This document shows positions 7,954 through 15,589 of a stretch of DNA of 28,541 nucleotides, one piece after another. The notes under the pieces are model-generated. The model saw nothing but the letters and a program-made list of their open reading frames with translations, searched no databases and was not told where the DNA came from. Each line of letters begins with the position of its first letter. Position 1 is the stretch's first letter. Source of the stretch: a virus; the IMG/VR virus record IMGVR_UViG_3300021425_000129, positions 1-28,541 of that record. One strand, 5' to 3'. The translations under genes and the position numbers were made by a program.

Positions 7954-8673
7954 ATGGCATATTCAGCAGAATTTTTAGCAAAAATTGCAGAAAAACCAGA
8001 TTGGTTGACACCATCAGAAAAAGCAAGAACTTTCGCCACTTTGAGAGGTTGGGAGTATCGCCCAGCACAATTTACCGGTGAACGTTACGCTAATCATAAA
8101 ACAGAACTTTTAGTAGCAATTCCAGGGTTATCAAAAATTCTTGATTTAGATACAGCAGGAGTTGCTCAGTTAGCCAAATTCATTATCAATAAAACAGATA
8201 TAGGTTTCACACGAAGAAGCCGAAGACGATATTCTTTGAATGTAGGTTTTCAAGAAGCGATATATCTAGGAGTAGGTGTTGACATTAACTTTAGACTACA
8301 TACAAATTTCACAACAGCTTTAGCTAAAGATGGTAGTCCATTGCAAGATACTGGATCAAATGCAGTTACTGGAATACCCTACCTTGACTTAAATGTAGCC
8401 AATCCAGCTTCAGCAACAGAACTTTTACGAGTCGGTTCTTTGACTTTTGATATTCCTACTTTTAGTGCTGATCCTGGTGAACTAAAAGTAACTATTACTG
8501 ATTTTAAGGTTGAATCTGCTTCAGTAAAAGATAATGATATCTGGCCAGGTAGCAATATATTTGCGGATGCTGATAGTACAAGAAACATGGATAATGGTCA
8601 AGCTATGGGTGGAGATTTTGCAAATTACGAAGTTGAAATCGTAGCACCTGATGATCCAGAAACACCAAGATAA
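7954..8673 (+). CDS. Hypothetical protein, possibly structural
   Basis: A 239-residue protein I do not recognise. It has no signal peptide or membrane segment. The N-terminal 60 residues look helical (FLAKIAEKPDWLTPSEKARTFATLRGWE), a short very basic stretch RRSRRR lies near residues 88-93, and the rest is strand-rich with many Asn, Thr, Ala and Asp residues, ending in the acidic/proline tail APDDPETP. That composition is common in phage virion proteins, but nothing specific supports it. It follows deformylase by two bases with AAAGGAAA as ribosome site and is the last gene before the strong terminator at 8705-8744. Confidence 0.7.
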   Translation: MAYSAEFLAKIAEKPDWLTPSEKARTFATLRGWEYRPAQFTGERYANHKTELLVAIPGLSKILDLDTAGVAQLAKFIINKTDIGFTRRSRRRYSLNVGFQEAIYLGVGVDINFRLHTNFTTALAKDGSPLQDTGSNAVTGIPYLDLNVANPASATELLRVGSLTFDIPTFSADPGELKVTITDFKVESASVKDNDIWPGSNIFADADSTRNMDNGQAMGGDFANYEVEIVAPDDPETPR

Positions 8674-8678
8674 TATAA

Positions 8679-8708
8679 CTTGACATTTATGTCAAGCCGT
8701 GTTAAAAT
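8679..8708 (+). promoter_or_regulatory. Extended -10 promoter with perfect palindrome over the -35 box
   Basis: TTGACA (8680-8685), 17-base spacer, TGt, TAAAAT (8703-8708). The -35 lies inside a perfect palindrome, CTTGACAT-TT-ATGTCAAG, at 8679-8696, which could be an operator. Expected start near 8715, inside the overlapping terminator stem. Confidence 0.7.
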
Positions 8709-8744
8709 GTCTTTCGAGTAAAATCGGAAGACATTTGTTTTTTT
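8705..8744 (+). terminator. Strong rho-independent terminator
   Basis: A 13-bp stem pairs 8705-8717 with 8724-8736 (one U-G pair at 8714/8727), with a six-base loop GTAAAA at 8718-8723, followed by G and seven T residues (8738-8744). It ends the gp46 to 8673 unit. Its first bases are shared with the -10 box of the downstream promoter. Confidence 0.9.
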
Positions 8745-8769
8745 ATCGAAGAAGGAGAAAAAATTATAT

Positions 8770-8973
8770 ATGCGTGACAAGCAGTATCGTAAGCAACAAG
8801 AACAAAAAAAATCTTACAAAAAATTTGTTTCAGAAATGAAAAGAGATAAGTTTAAGAATCCACAAAAAGGTTCAAAACATTCAAATAAGTTAAATCAAAT
8901 TGATTTTAATAATTTGACTGAAGAAGAACTTGAGGATCTAGAAGATGATCTTGACTTTGAGGACGAGTATTAA
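8770..8973 (+). CDS. Small hypothetical protein, basic N-terminus and acidic C-terminus
   Basis: A 67-residue protein of unknown function. Residues 1-45 are very basic and Gln/Lys-rich; the last 20 residues are dominated by Glu and Asp (LTEEELEDLEDDLDFEDEY). Such bipolar charge resembles small nucleic-acid or polymerase-binding phage proteins, but that is only an analogy. The ribosome site GAAGGAGA at 8750-8757 precedes the ATG. It is the first gene after the promoter at 8680-8708. Confidence 0.75.
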   Translation: MRDKQYRKQQEQKKSYKKFVSEMKRDKFKNPQKGSKHSNKLNQIDFNNLTEEELEDLEDDLDFEDEY

Positions 8974-8975
8974 GT

Positions 8976-9440
8976 ATGGTCTCAATAGCGGAATTAGAAA
9001 GGGCTAGGCGTGAAGCAAGAGAAAAACCAAATACACTTAACTTAGAGCCAAATATTACAAGGCAATTAAGAGTCCTTACTGATCCGCTTGTTGATGAATT
9101 TTTGACTAACTTCGACGGTCAATTTGAAGGTAAAATTAAACAAGAAATTATTGATGAAACAAATCGTATTCGTAGAAGAGTATTTGAAGTGCTTGAGCTA
9201 AAATGCACAGCGATTATGAATCAATTTAATAATCATTATGATGAGTTTATTAAACTTCAAGGTTGGTATGAAAGCGCAGGAAGAAGGCATCAAATCACAA
9301 GAGATGAATTAGCATATGAACTTTGTGAATGTATACGAAAGGTGTATTATACATATATGGAAGACCGTTTACCGGAAAAATATAGACTTGAAGTTTTAGA
9401 AACTTATTTATTACAGGATAAAGATGCCGCAAAAGATTAA
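8976..9440 (+). CDS. Hypothetical protein, helical
   Basis: A 154-residue, largely helical and charged protein that I do not recognise. It has no export signal, and contains three cysteines, two of them close together in LCECIRK near residue 120. The start is two bases after the previous stop, with only a weak ribosome site (GAGGACGAG at 8959-8967) inside the previous gene, so coupled translation is likely. It overlaps the next gene by 17 bases. Confidence 0.7.
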   Translation: MVSIAELERARREAREKPNTLNLEPNITRQLRVLTDPLVDEFLTNFDGQFEGKIKQEIIDETNRIRRRVFEVLELKCTAIMNQFNNHYDEFIKLQGWYESAGRRHQITRDELAYELCECIRKVYYTYMEDRLPEKYRLEVLETYLLQDKDAAKD

Positions 9441-9639
9441 CTCTACAGATTTTTTACCTAGCACACCGCAATGGTCTGCTTTTTGTGCTTCTGAAAAAGG
9501 TGTTCAGAAAAAACAAAAACCTGATTTTGTTGTTGATAAAAGACAAACCGTAACAGATCCTGTTACAAAAAAAGTTTTTTATGTTTGTCGTATGACAAGT
9601 GATGCTGAAATTTATAAAGAAGTTAAAGGTATGCTATAA
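9424..9639 (+). CDS. Small hypothetical protein
   Basis: A 71-residue protein with no recognisable domain. The sequence is polar (TDFLPSTPQWSAF, then Lys/Gln-rich, then a VTDPVTKKVFYVCR strand pair). It starts inside the preceding gene in another frame, with AGGATAAAG at 9416-9424 as possible ribosome site, and belongs to the string of small genes 8770-10046. Confidence 0.65.
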   Translation: MPQKINSTDFLPSTPQWSAFCASEKGVQKKQKPDFVVDKRQTVTDPVTKKVFYVCRMTSDAEIYKEVKGML

Positions 9640-9646
9640 GGTACAT

Positions 9647-9820
9647 ATGATTATAAGAAAAAAAGGAAATGATTTATTTGTTTTTGAAGACGAACAAGAA
9701 CTAAAAGATTTTTGTGCCGATAATAAAACTGTTTCAGTTTCTCAGTATACAAAAATTAACGTAAATCGTTTTAATAAAAGAACAAAACGATTTGATAAGA
9801 TTAGTTCAGATAAACTATAA
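9647..9820 (+). CDS. Small hypothetical protein
   Basis: A 57-residue basic protein with an alternating strand-helix-strand look (MIIRKKGNDLFVFEDEQELKDF in pieces, then VSVSQYTKI and a Lys/Arg-rich end). I prefer the ATG at 9647, after the previous stop and with TAAGG at 9637-9641; an in-frame ATG at 9599 lies within the previous gene. Function unknown. Confidence 0.6.
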   Translation: MIIRKKGNDLFVFEDEQELKDFCADNKTVSVSQYTKINVNRFNKRTKRFDKISSDKL

Positions 9821-9821
9821 G

Positions 9822-10046
9822 ATGCATCAAAAAATAGATTATGACAATTATCAGATATATCCCCCTCATCTGAGACGTGAGATGTTTGAAATTGATGAGC
9901 AATATCAAATCATTGACCAATTGCTCATCGCAGGAAAGCTTCCGAAAATCGAAATACCGGATTTCCCACTTTCGGTTTCTCTTCTTGAAGAGTTGTTTTT
10001 TGGACGAAAAAGCAAAAGAATTAAAATTTTTTTAAAAAAGTCTTGA
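9822..10046 (+). CDS. Small hypothetical protein
   Basis: A 74-residue protein starting one base after the previous stop. It contains YPPHLRREMFEIDEQYQIIDQLL (in two parts helical), a proline-bounded strand, and a basic C-terminus GRKSKRIKIFLKKS. Unknown function. Its TGA stop (10044-10046) lies inside the TTGACA box of the next promoter. The message can form a 10-bp hairpin (9894-9903 with 9920-9929). Confidence 0.6.
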   Translation: MHQKIDYDNYQIYPPHLRREMFEIDEQYQIIDQLLIAGKLPKIEIPDFPLSVSLLEELFFGRKSKRIKIFLKKS

Positions 10047-10071
10047 CATTTTAGATTCTCTCTGATATACT
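10043..10071 (+). promoter_or_regulatory. Extended -10 promoter for the VWA protein gene
   Basis: TTGACA (10043-10048), 17-base spacer, TGa, TATACT (10066-10071). Start expected near 10078, about 30 bases before the ATG at 10108, leaving room for CAGGAGA (10097-10103). Confidence 0.85.
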
Positions 10072-10107
10072 ATTCTCATATCTCGTAATTCTTTACAGGA
10101 GAACCGA

Positions 10108-12696
10108 ATGAGTGAAATATACAGTGATGTTCTGGCCAAACTGTTTGCTGCCGAGAATATCAACATTAGTATTAAGAATGCCAGCACGGCTTATTTTAAT
10201 CCAGAAACAAGATCCATGGTCTTCCCTCAATGGATTCTAACTCTACCAATCGCATCCCGTGAATTGCTGATGTTACATGAGGCGAGCCACGCCCTTCACA
10301 CACCCAAGTTTGGCACCCATGAAAAAGCAAAAGAATACGAAACAGTCTTTCGTAACATTCTGAATATTCTTGAAGATAAAAGAATTGAAGATGCCATGAA
10401 AGAAAAGTTTCCTGGCGCAAAATCTACTTTCATTCGTGGCTTTTATGAGCTTGTGAATTCAAATCTTTTCGGCATTCATTTCGAAGATGATATGAGTGGA
10501 ACAAGTTTGCTCGATCGAATGAATCTATATTTCAAAGGTGATTATTATTTTGATTGTGAATTCACCGAAGAAGAGCAGTACTGGGTAGACCGAGCAGCAC
10601 AAAATAAAACCTTTGAAGAAGTTTATGATAATGCTGTTGACCTATTAGAACATCTAAAAGAAAACTACGCAAAAGAAGTTCTCGAAAAGGCCAAGGTCAA
10701 TTGGGAGGATGTTGAGTTTGTTGATAGTGATGAATATGATGATTATGAAGGTGATGGTGGAGAAACTGAACATCTGACAATGGAAGACCTTGAGAACATG
10801 CTTGATGAAGAGTCTTTCGAAAAGTTACAAGAAGCTCTCGAAGAACACAATGAACAGAAAGCAAAAGAGGTCATTAAAGAAGCCATCAATAATGGACTTC
10901 AGCCAGATTTTGAAGAAAAGAATTCTGCTCAAACAGATACAGAATGGGAAAGAAATCAAGAGAGAATGAAAAGTAGCAATGAAGATAAGTTTGCAAGCAT
11001 TCTTAACGCAAATCTCTCTCGCTATCTCAACTGGAAAGATTTTGTTGTTCCAAATTCACTTGTCACTGACCAGATTCGCAAAAGTATTTCTTTAGTGAGT
11101 TCAAATAAAATTGAAGAGTTTGAAAAATTCATGAGTGAACATCGTGTCGAAATGGCACCTGTGATTGCTCATATGGTCCGTGAATTCATGAGAAAGAAAG
11201 CCGCTGAAGATTTTCGAAGAACAAAAGAATCGAAAACAGGAAATCTTGACCTTCATAAGTTAGTTCACTACAAGTATGAATCAAATCTGTTTTTGAACAA
11301 AGCAGTGACAACAGAAGAAAAGAATCATGGCTTTGCCTTGTTGCTTGACTGGTCTGGTTCCATGAACAACATTATGACCAATGCGATTCTTCAATTGATT
11401 GTCAATGTAATCTTTTGTAAAAGCATTCAAGTTCCTTTCGTAGCATATGCTTTTTCAACAGACGCAACAGATACTTATGATGCGACAGAGCAAATAGGTA
11501 TCTGTACTCATGGTGTTGATATTGATAGTATGAGATTAAATCCTAAATTCAAATTAGTTGAATTGATTGATTCAACAAAATCAAACTATGAAGAGCAACT
11601 TCGCAATCTGTATTATGTTGCCTATTCATTTTTGAACGTTCATCAAACAAGAATGGGAATTCTTGAATTTGAAAAATATGCGGCGAGACTCGATAAAAGA
11701 AGAAAAGAAAATAAGATTAGTCGCTATGACTATGACGGTACTGATCATATAATGGTCTTGAGTGATATCTTTGAACTCGGTTCCACACCACTGAATGATG
11801 GTTTGATTCTGATGAATTATATTTTACCAGATTTGAAACAGAATATGGTTGTTGATGTAATGAATCTGATTGTAATCACAGATGGTGATAGTGATGGTAT
11901 GCAGATGATGGCAACTCGAAAAGAAACAGAAACACTCAAAGCAACCGCTCATTTTTCTGAAGTTCTGAACAGTTGGGGAAAACCTGAATTGAGAAGACAA
12001 AAAGGTGATTGGGATGATGTTCTTGACGCCTTTTATCACAATGGCACACAAAGCCGTTATAGTTATCGTGGCGATGAATCAAAATTTTATTGCCGTCTGC
12101 GACAATCAAATCGTGTAGTTTGTATCAATGATTTGATGACAAGAAAATTCAACAGTTATGTGAATAATAGCAATCGTGAATTTACTCGACGATTAGCTGC
12201 ACTTGTCAAAGAAGAAACTGGTGCGAATGTAATTTGTATTGAACTTTTGACCTATAAGTCAACTGCTCTTCGACGATATCTGTCAGCCTATTACAACGTC
12301 ACTGAACTGGATGAAACAGAACAAATAATCAATGATTATCGTAAGAATGGCTTTGCCGTGATCAATCGTAATGGTTATGATCAAATCTTTTGTGTGAATA
12401 CAAATGTGATTTGTAATTCTCGCTATAATAGTTATTACTATGGCTGGGATGACGATGATAGTGAGCAGAAACAAGAAAATGCCTTTGATAATATGAAAGA
12501 AAATTCGAAAGGTACTTTCACCACAAGACAATTGGCTGTTGCTCTTGAAAAGAACGTGTCACAAAAGAATCGCAGAAAATTCTTGGCGACTCGAGTTGTG
12601 GATGTGATTTCAGAAAAGCAAGTCAAAGAAGAGAAAAAACAAAAAATAGTTCTTGACATTCCTGAAAATCTCTGCTATGATCAAGAAACAGTTTGA
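10108..12696 (+). CDS. Large VWA-domain protein with HExxH motif (CobT/metallopeptidase-like)
   Basis: An 862-residue protein. Near the N-terminus is a zincin-type HEASH motif (H57-H61) followed about 30 residues later by NILEDKRIED, a helix with acidic residues placed as in predicted metallopeptidases associated with VWA domains. Residues about 200-290 are extremely acidic, as in CobT-like chelatase subunits. A VWA domain follows with a MIDAS signature DWSGSM (D414, S416, S418) and a later ITDGDSDG (D592). The gene after it encodes a CobS/MoxR AAA+ ATPase, the usual partner of such VWA proteins, so the two probably form an ATP-driven remodelling or metal-insertion complex. Whether it is a cobaltochelatase subunit, a peptidase or something else cannot be decided. 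Its own promoter sits at 10043, and the promoter of the ATPase gene lies within its 3' end. Confidence 0.85.
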   Translation: MSEIYSDVLAKLFAAENINISIKNASTAYFNPETRSMVFPQWILTLPIASRELLMLHEASHALHTPKFGTHEKAKEYETVFRNILNILEDKRIEDAMKEKFPGAKSTFIRGFYELVNSNLFGIHFEDDMSGTSLLDRMNLYFKGDYYFDCEFTEEEQYWVDRAAQNKTFEEVYDNAVDLLEHLKENYAKEVLEKAKVNWEDVEFVDSDEYDDYEGDGGETEHLTMEDLENMLDEESFEKLQEALEEHNEQKAKEVIKEAINNGLQPDFEEKNSAQTDTEWERNQERMKSSNEDKFASILNANLSRYLNWKDFVVPNSLVTDQIRKSISLVSSNKIEEFEKFMSEHRVEMAPVIAHMVREFMRKKAAEDFRRTKESKTGNLDLHKLVHYKYESNLFLNKAVTTEEKNHGFALLLDWSGSMNNIMTNAILQLIVNVIFCKSIQVPFVAYAFSTDATDTYDATEQIGICTHGVDIDSMRLNPKFKLVELIDSTKSNYEEQLRNLYYVAYSFLNVHQTRMGILEFEKYAARLDKRRKENKISRYDYDGTDHIMVLSDIFELGSTPLNDGLILMNYILPDLKQNMVVDVMNLIVITDGDSDGMQMMATRKETETLKATAHFSEVLNSWGKPELRRQKGDWDDVLDAFYHNGTQSRYSYRGDESKFYCRLRQSNRVVCINDLMTRKFNSYVNNSNREFTRRLAALVKEETGANVICIELLTYKSTALRRYLSAYYNVTELDETEQIINDYRKNGFAVINRNGYDQIFCVNTNVICNSRYNSYYYGWDDDDSEQKQENAFDNMKENSKGTFTTRQLAVALEKNVSQKNRRKFLATRVVDVISEKQVKEEKKQKIVLDIPENLCYDQETV
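12653..12681 (+). promoter_or_regulatory. Extended -10 promoter for the CobS-like ATPase gene
   Basis: TTGACA (12653-12658), 17-base spacer, TGc, TATGAT (12676-12681), within the last 15 codons of the VWA gene. Start expected near 12688, some 46 bases ahead of the ATG at 12734; AAGGAGA lies at 12720-12726. Confidence 0.85.
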
Positions 12697-12733
12697 GAAC
12701 TGATTTTTTTACCAACTCCCAAGGAGAATAATT

Positions 12734-14182
12734 ATGAGTATTGAAGTTGCGAAAGTTCGTGAATATCTCGATAAAGATGTAGCCACTCGTAAAGAAATTG
12801 TTCAAGCTGCGGCTGAACTCGGATTGAAACACAATAAAATCCTTCGTGCCGTCAAGAAAATTGATTATGGTGTCTACAATCTTGAGTTGGCTGAAAAGAA
12901 TGAAACTCCTGAACCAGTTGCTCAACCCACTAAAGTTGTGCCGTTTCGGCAAGACCGCAAGATTCTTTCAAAAGAAGATATTCAAAAAGGATACATTCCT
13001 GAGAAAGATCCTTGTTTCGTTCCCTTCGGTGATTACAGTGTGATTGATGCTGTGATTGCTTCAAAGAAATTCTGCCCTACTGTCATCACTGGTGATTCTG
13101 GTAATGGCAAGACAAAGATGGTAGAACAAGCCTGCGCCAAGAACAAACGGCACTTCTATCGTATGAATGTGACCATTGAGACAGATGAGATGGACATTCT
13201 CGGTCACTACAATCTTGTGAATGGTGAGACCGTATGGGAAGATTCACCACTTGTTGAAGCCGCTAAGGTTGGTGGTGTTGTACTACTTGATGAAATCTTT
13301 GCGGGGAATCCTGCGAGAATGTTGTGTCTTCAGGGTATTCTTGAGGGCAAGCCATTCCTCATCAAGAAGACGGGTGAGCGTATCGTTCCTGCCAAAGGAT
13401 TCAACATCATTGCGACAGATAACACAAAAGGTAATGGTTCTGAATCTGGTCGTTACATCGGCACAAACATTCAGAATACCGCTTTCCTTGAGCGATTTGT
13501 AATGTGTATTGAGCATGATTATCCAACAAAGGCGAAAGAAATCAAAATGTTGGATAAGTATCTTGAAGTTCACAACATTGATGTTGAAGATGCTAAGTTT
13601 ACAGAGAAACTTTGTCAGTGGGCAGAAGTCACTCGAAAGTCCTACAAAGATGAGGCGATTGATGAAATGATCACCACTCGACGTTTGTTTCACATTCTGG
13701 ATATCTATTCAATTCTGGGTGACAAAGAAAAGGCTCTTCAATATGCGATTGCTCGATTTGATGAAGAAGTTCGTGATTCATTTGTTTCACTCTACAAAAA
13801 ACTTGATGAGACAATTCAAGATCCGAATCATCAGCCTGTCGACCCTGAGAATATGGTGACTTTCGATACAGTGCTTGAACAAGTTGCCAATCAGTTCACC
13901 TCATCTACCACCTCAGATGAACGTGATGAAATCAAAAAAGAATTGATTCAAATATCAGCAGATGAGATACAAAATTGGAAACAAGCATATGATTCGAATT
14001 CGCAATCAGATTTAGAAGAGTTAAGTGATATGCGAAACTGGTTGAATTCAAAGTATAGTGACCTTGTTCGTGCAAGAGATTCGCATGAAGATGAACAACC
14101 GGTTGAGCTAGATAAACCAATCACTCATAATGAAGAAACCGCTATTGACCGATTGATGAAAGATCTTTCGGGAACTGAATAA
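12734..14182 (+). CDS. cobS: MoxR/CobS-type AAA+ ATPase
   Basis: A 482-residue AAA+ ATPase. Residues 1-55 form a small helical, winged-helix-like segment. The ATPase core has Walker A GDSGNGKT (G120-T127), a conserved segment NVTIETDEMDILGHYNLV, Walker B VVLLDE (D186, E187), sensor 1 IIATDN, and FLERF near residue 255 as a likely arginine finger. The region LEGKPFLIKKTGERIVPAKGFNIIAT is typical of CobS and MoxR. CobS genes are known accessory genes of marine T4-like phages, but the name reflects similarity rather than proven cobalamin synthesis. The adjacent VWA gene is the expected partner. The C-terminal 100 residues are helical and acidic, longer than bacterial CobS (about 330 residues). 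Confidence 0.88.
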   Translation: MSIEVAKVREYLDKDVATRKEIVQAAAELGLKHNKILRAVKKIDYGVYNLELAEKNETPEPVAQPTKVVPFRQDRKILSKEDIQKGYIPEKDPCFVPFGDYSVIDAVIASKKFCPTVITGDSGNGKTKMVEQACAKNKRHFYRMNVTIETDEMDILGHYNLVNGETVWEDSPLVEAAKVGGVVLLDEIFAGNPARMLCLQGILEGKPFLIKKTGERIVPAKGFNIIATDNTKGNGSESGRYIGTNIQNTAFLERFVMCIEHDYPTKAKEIKMLDKYLEVHNIDVEDAKFTEKLCQWAEVTRKSYKDEAIDEMITTRRLFHILDIYSILGDKEKALQYAIARFDEEVRDSFVSLYKKLDETIQDPNHQPVDPENMVTFDTVLEQVANQFTSSTTSDERDEIKKELIQISADEIQNWKQAYDSNSQSDLEELSDMRNWLNSKYSDLVRARDSHEDEQPVELDKPITHNEETAIDRLMKDLSGTE

Positions 14183-14184
14183 TC

Positions 14185-14325
14185 ATGAAACTACCCAAAG
14201 AAGAATGGATAGCAGATCCAAAAGATATAAAATTTGATAAAATTTGGAATCTACTTCTTGCGATTGCATTTTTGATACCAATCACTTTGGGTAGTTTTTT
14301 ATTTTGGATATGGATTGAAATCTAA
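14185..14325 (+). CDS. Small single-pass membrane protein (46 aa)
   Basis: A short reading frame directly after the ATPase gene encodes 46 residues: a charged N-terminal 20 residues (MKLPKEEWIADPKDIKF) followed by a long hydrophobic segment (about residues 21-44: WNLLLAIAFLIPITLG and FLFWIWI). It would be a single membrane span with the N-terminus probably in the cytoplasm. No good ribosome site is visible, so translation would depend on coupling to the ATPase stop two bases upstream. It is the last gene before the hairpin at 14333-14371. Confidence 0.6.
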   Translation: MKLPKEEWIADPKDIKFDKIWNLLLAIAFLIPITLGSFLFWIWIEI

Positions 14326-14332
14326 ACAGACT

Positions 14333-14371
14333 AAATAAAGAAATGAGATTGAATGATTCTCTTTATTTTTT
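14333..14371 (+). terminator. AT-rich hairpin with T-run, probable terminator
   Basis: AAATAAAGA at 14333-14341 pairs with TCTTTATTT at 14360-14368, followed by further T residues to 14371. The stem is AT-rich and the loop is 18 bases, so it is weaker than the 8705 and 21385 terminators. It separates the CobS unit from the glycosyltransferase gene. Confidence 0.5.
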
Positions 14372-14391
14372 ACTATTTTATGGAGTTATAA

Positions 14392-15324
14392 ATGTCAGAA
14401 CAACCCGTACAACCTACCGATGGTGATCTAAAAACTCAACTTGAACCTAAAGATTTTGAAGGCAAATCATTGATGATTATGATGCCTTGTTATGGTGGTC
14501 AAATGATTGCCGAAACAGCATCTCGCCTGATTGACCTCAACACTCTTTGTTCCTATTTCGGAATCAAGCTACAATGTAAGTTCATCATGAACGAAAGTTT
14601 GATTCAACGAGCCAGAAACTATCTTGCACATTATTTCGAAATCAGCGAATTCACACATGGCATGTTTATTGATGCTGACGTTGTGTTTGATCCTCGTGAT
14701 GTTCTTCACCTTCTATATCTTTCTGATGATGAGCATTCAATCATTGGTGGTCTTTATCCTAAAAAACATATTCTCTGGCCAAGAGTTGACAAAGCTGCCA
14801 AGATGGATGGCTTCTTAGATTCACCTGCTAAACTAGCAGATTTTGGTGGAGATTTTGTTTTCAATCCAGCAAGCCGTGGTGAGATTGAAATTTTTAAACC
14901 AGTTGAAGTTCTTGAGATTGGAACAGGTTTCATGATGTTGAACAAAACCGCTTTGAACGCCTACAAAGAAGCTTATCCAAATTATGAATATAAGCCAGAT
15001 CATAATCATTCAAAAGATTTCAACGGCTCAAAAAATATCACCGCATATTTTCATGTTGATTTTGACCGACCGGAAACAACTGGTGGATCAACTAATCGTT
15101 TGCTATCTGAAGATTATTTCTTCTGTCAAATGTCTCGCAAAGCAGGCACAAAAATCTGGGCTTGTCCTTGGATGCAATTGAGTCATGTAGGTACCTATGT
15201 CTATCGTGGTTCTGTTCAGGCACTTGCTGCTATGGAGCAATTTAGTCAACAAGGTCCCGCAATTGCTTCGACACAATCTGACGCACCTGACATTGATTTA
15301 ACAGGATTGAAAGCAGCCTCTTGA
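14392..15324 (+). CDS. Glycosyltransferase, GT-A fold
   Basis: A 310-residue protein with the hallmarks of a nucleotide-sugar dependent glycosyltransferase: an opening strand SLMIMMPCYGG, RARN (73-76), a DxD-type metal motif in FIDADVVFD (D94-D96), GTGFMMLNK, and a late acidic SEDYFFC (about 237-243), followed by a W/H-rich segment (KIWACPWMQLSHVGTY). There is no signal peptide or membrane segment, so it acts in the cytoplasm, perhaps on phage DNA, proteins or a lipid-linked sugar; the target is unknown. GGAG at 14382-14385 serves the ATG at 14392. The C-terminal 35 residues are Ala/Gln-rich and probably disordered. The TGA stop overlaps the next promoter's TTGACA. Confidence 0.85.
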   Translation: MSEQPVQPTDGDLKTQLEPKDFEGKSLMIMMPCYGGQMIAETASRLIDLNTLCSYFGIKLQCKFIMNESLIQRARNYLAHYFEISEFTHGMFIDADVVFDPRDVLHLLYLSDDEHSIIGGLYPKKHILWPRVDKAAKMDGFLDSPAKLADFGGDFVFNPASRGEIEIFKPVEVLEIGTGFMMLNKTALNAYKEAYPNYEYKPDHNHSKDFNGSKNITAYFHVDFDRPETTGGSTNRLLSEDYFFCQMSRKAGTKIWACPWMQLSHVGTYVYRGSVQALAAMEQFSQQGPAIASTQSDAPDIDLTGLKAAS

Positions 15325-15349
15325 CAAATAACTTAAAATATGTTATTAT
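15321..15349 (+). promoter_or_regulatory. Extended -10 promoter upstream of the clamp operon
   Basis: TTGACA (15321-15326) overlaps the glycosyltransferase stop; 17-base spacer, TGt, TATTAT (15344-15349). Start expected near 15356. The ATG at 15340 is inside this promoter. Confidence 0.7.
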
Positions 15350-15585
15350 TCATTGCAGCGAATGAATGTGAACAGTGTGTGAGAGACAATCCTCACATGC
15401 TGAATCATATGTATAATGCGGGAATTGATTATGCTACAAATGATATCACAGGTTTTTATGAAGAACGAGAATATTGTTTGCTTCGTTTCGAAAACTTTGG
15501 TATTCATTTAGATAATCGTTGGAATACTTATGAGATCTCTCTCAGTTCCATTGGAATTACAATTGAAATTTTAACAACGAGGTAA
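15340..15585 (+). CDS. Small hypothetical protein ahead of the sliding clamp
   Basis: An 81-residue protein (or shorter) of unknown function with three cysteines in its first half and a strand-rich second half (REYCLLRFENFGIHL, TYEISLSSIGITIEIL). The ATG at 15340 has no ribosome site and lies within the -10 region of a strong promoter, so a transcript from it would need a later start, for example the ATG at 15397 preceded by GAGAGA, giving 62 residues. It ends 4 bases before gp45. Confidence 0.5.
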   Translation: MLLFIAANECEQCVRDNPHMLNHMYNAGIDYATNDITGFYEEREYCLLRFENFGIHLDNRWNTYEISLSSIGITIEILTTR

Positions 15586-15589
15586 TATT

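Noticed and set aside
10021-10042. T-run and A-run (TTTTTTTAAAAAAG) before the promoter at 10043 as a terminator.
   Set aside because: It has no GC-containing stem; an A/T-only repeat is not good evidence of termination.
13283-13693. Long minus-strand open frames, for example 13283-13693, 26946-27356 and 6886-7293.
   Set aside because: They lie opposite clear + strand genes with intact motifs, show no ribosome sites or domains, and are expected shadows in this AT-rich sequence.
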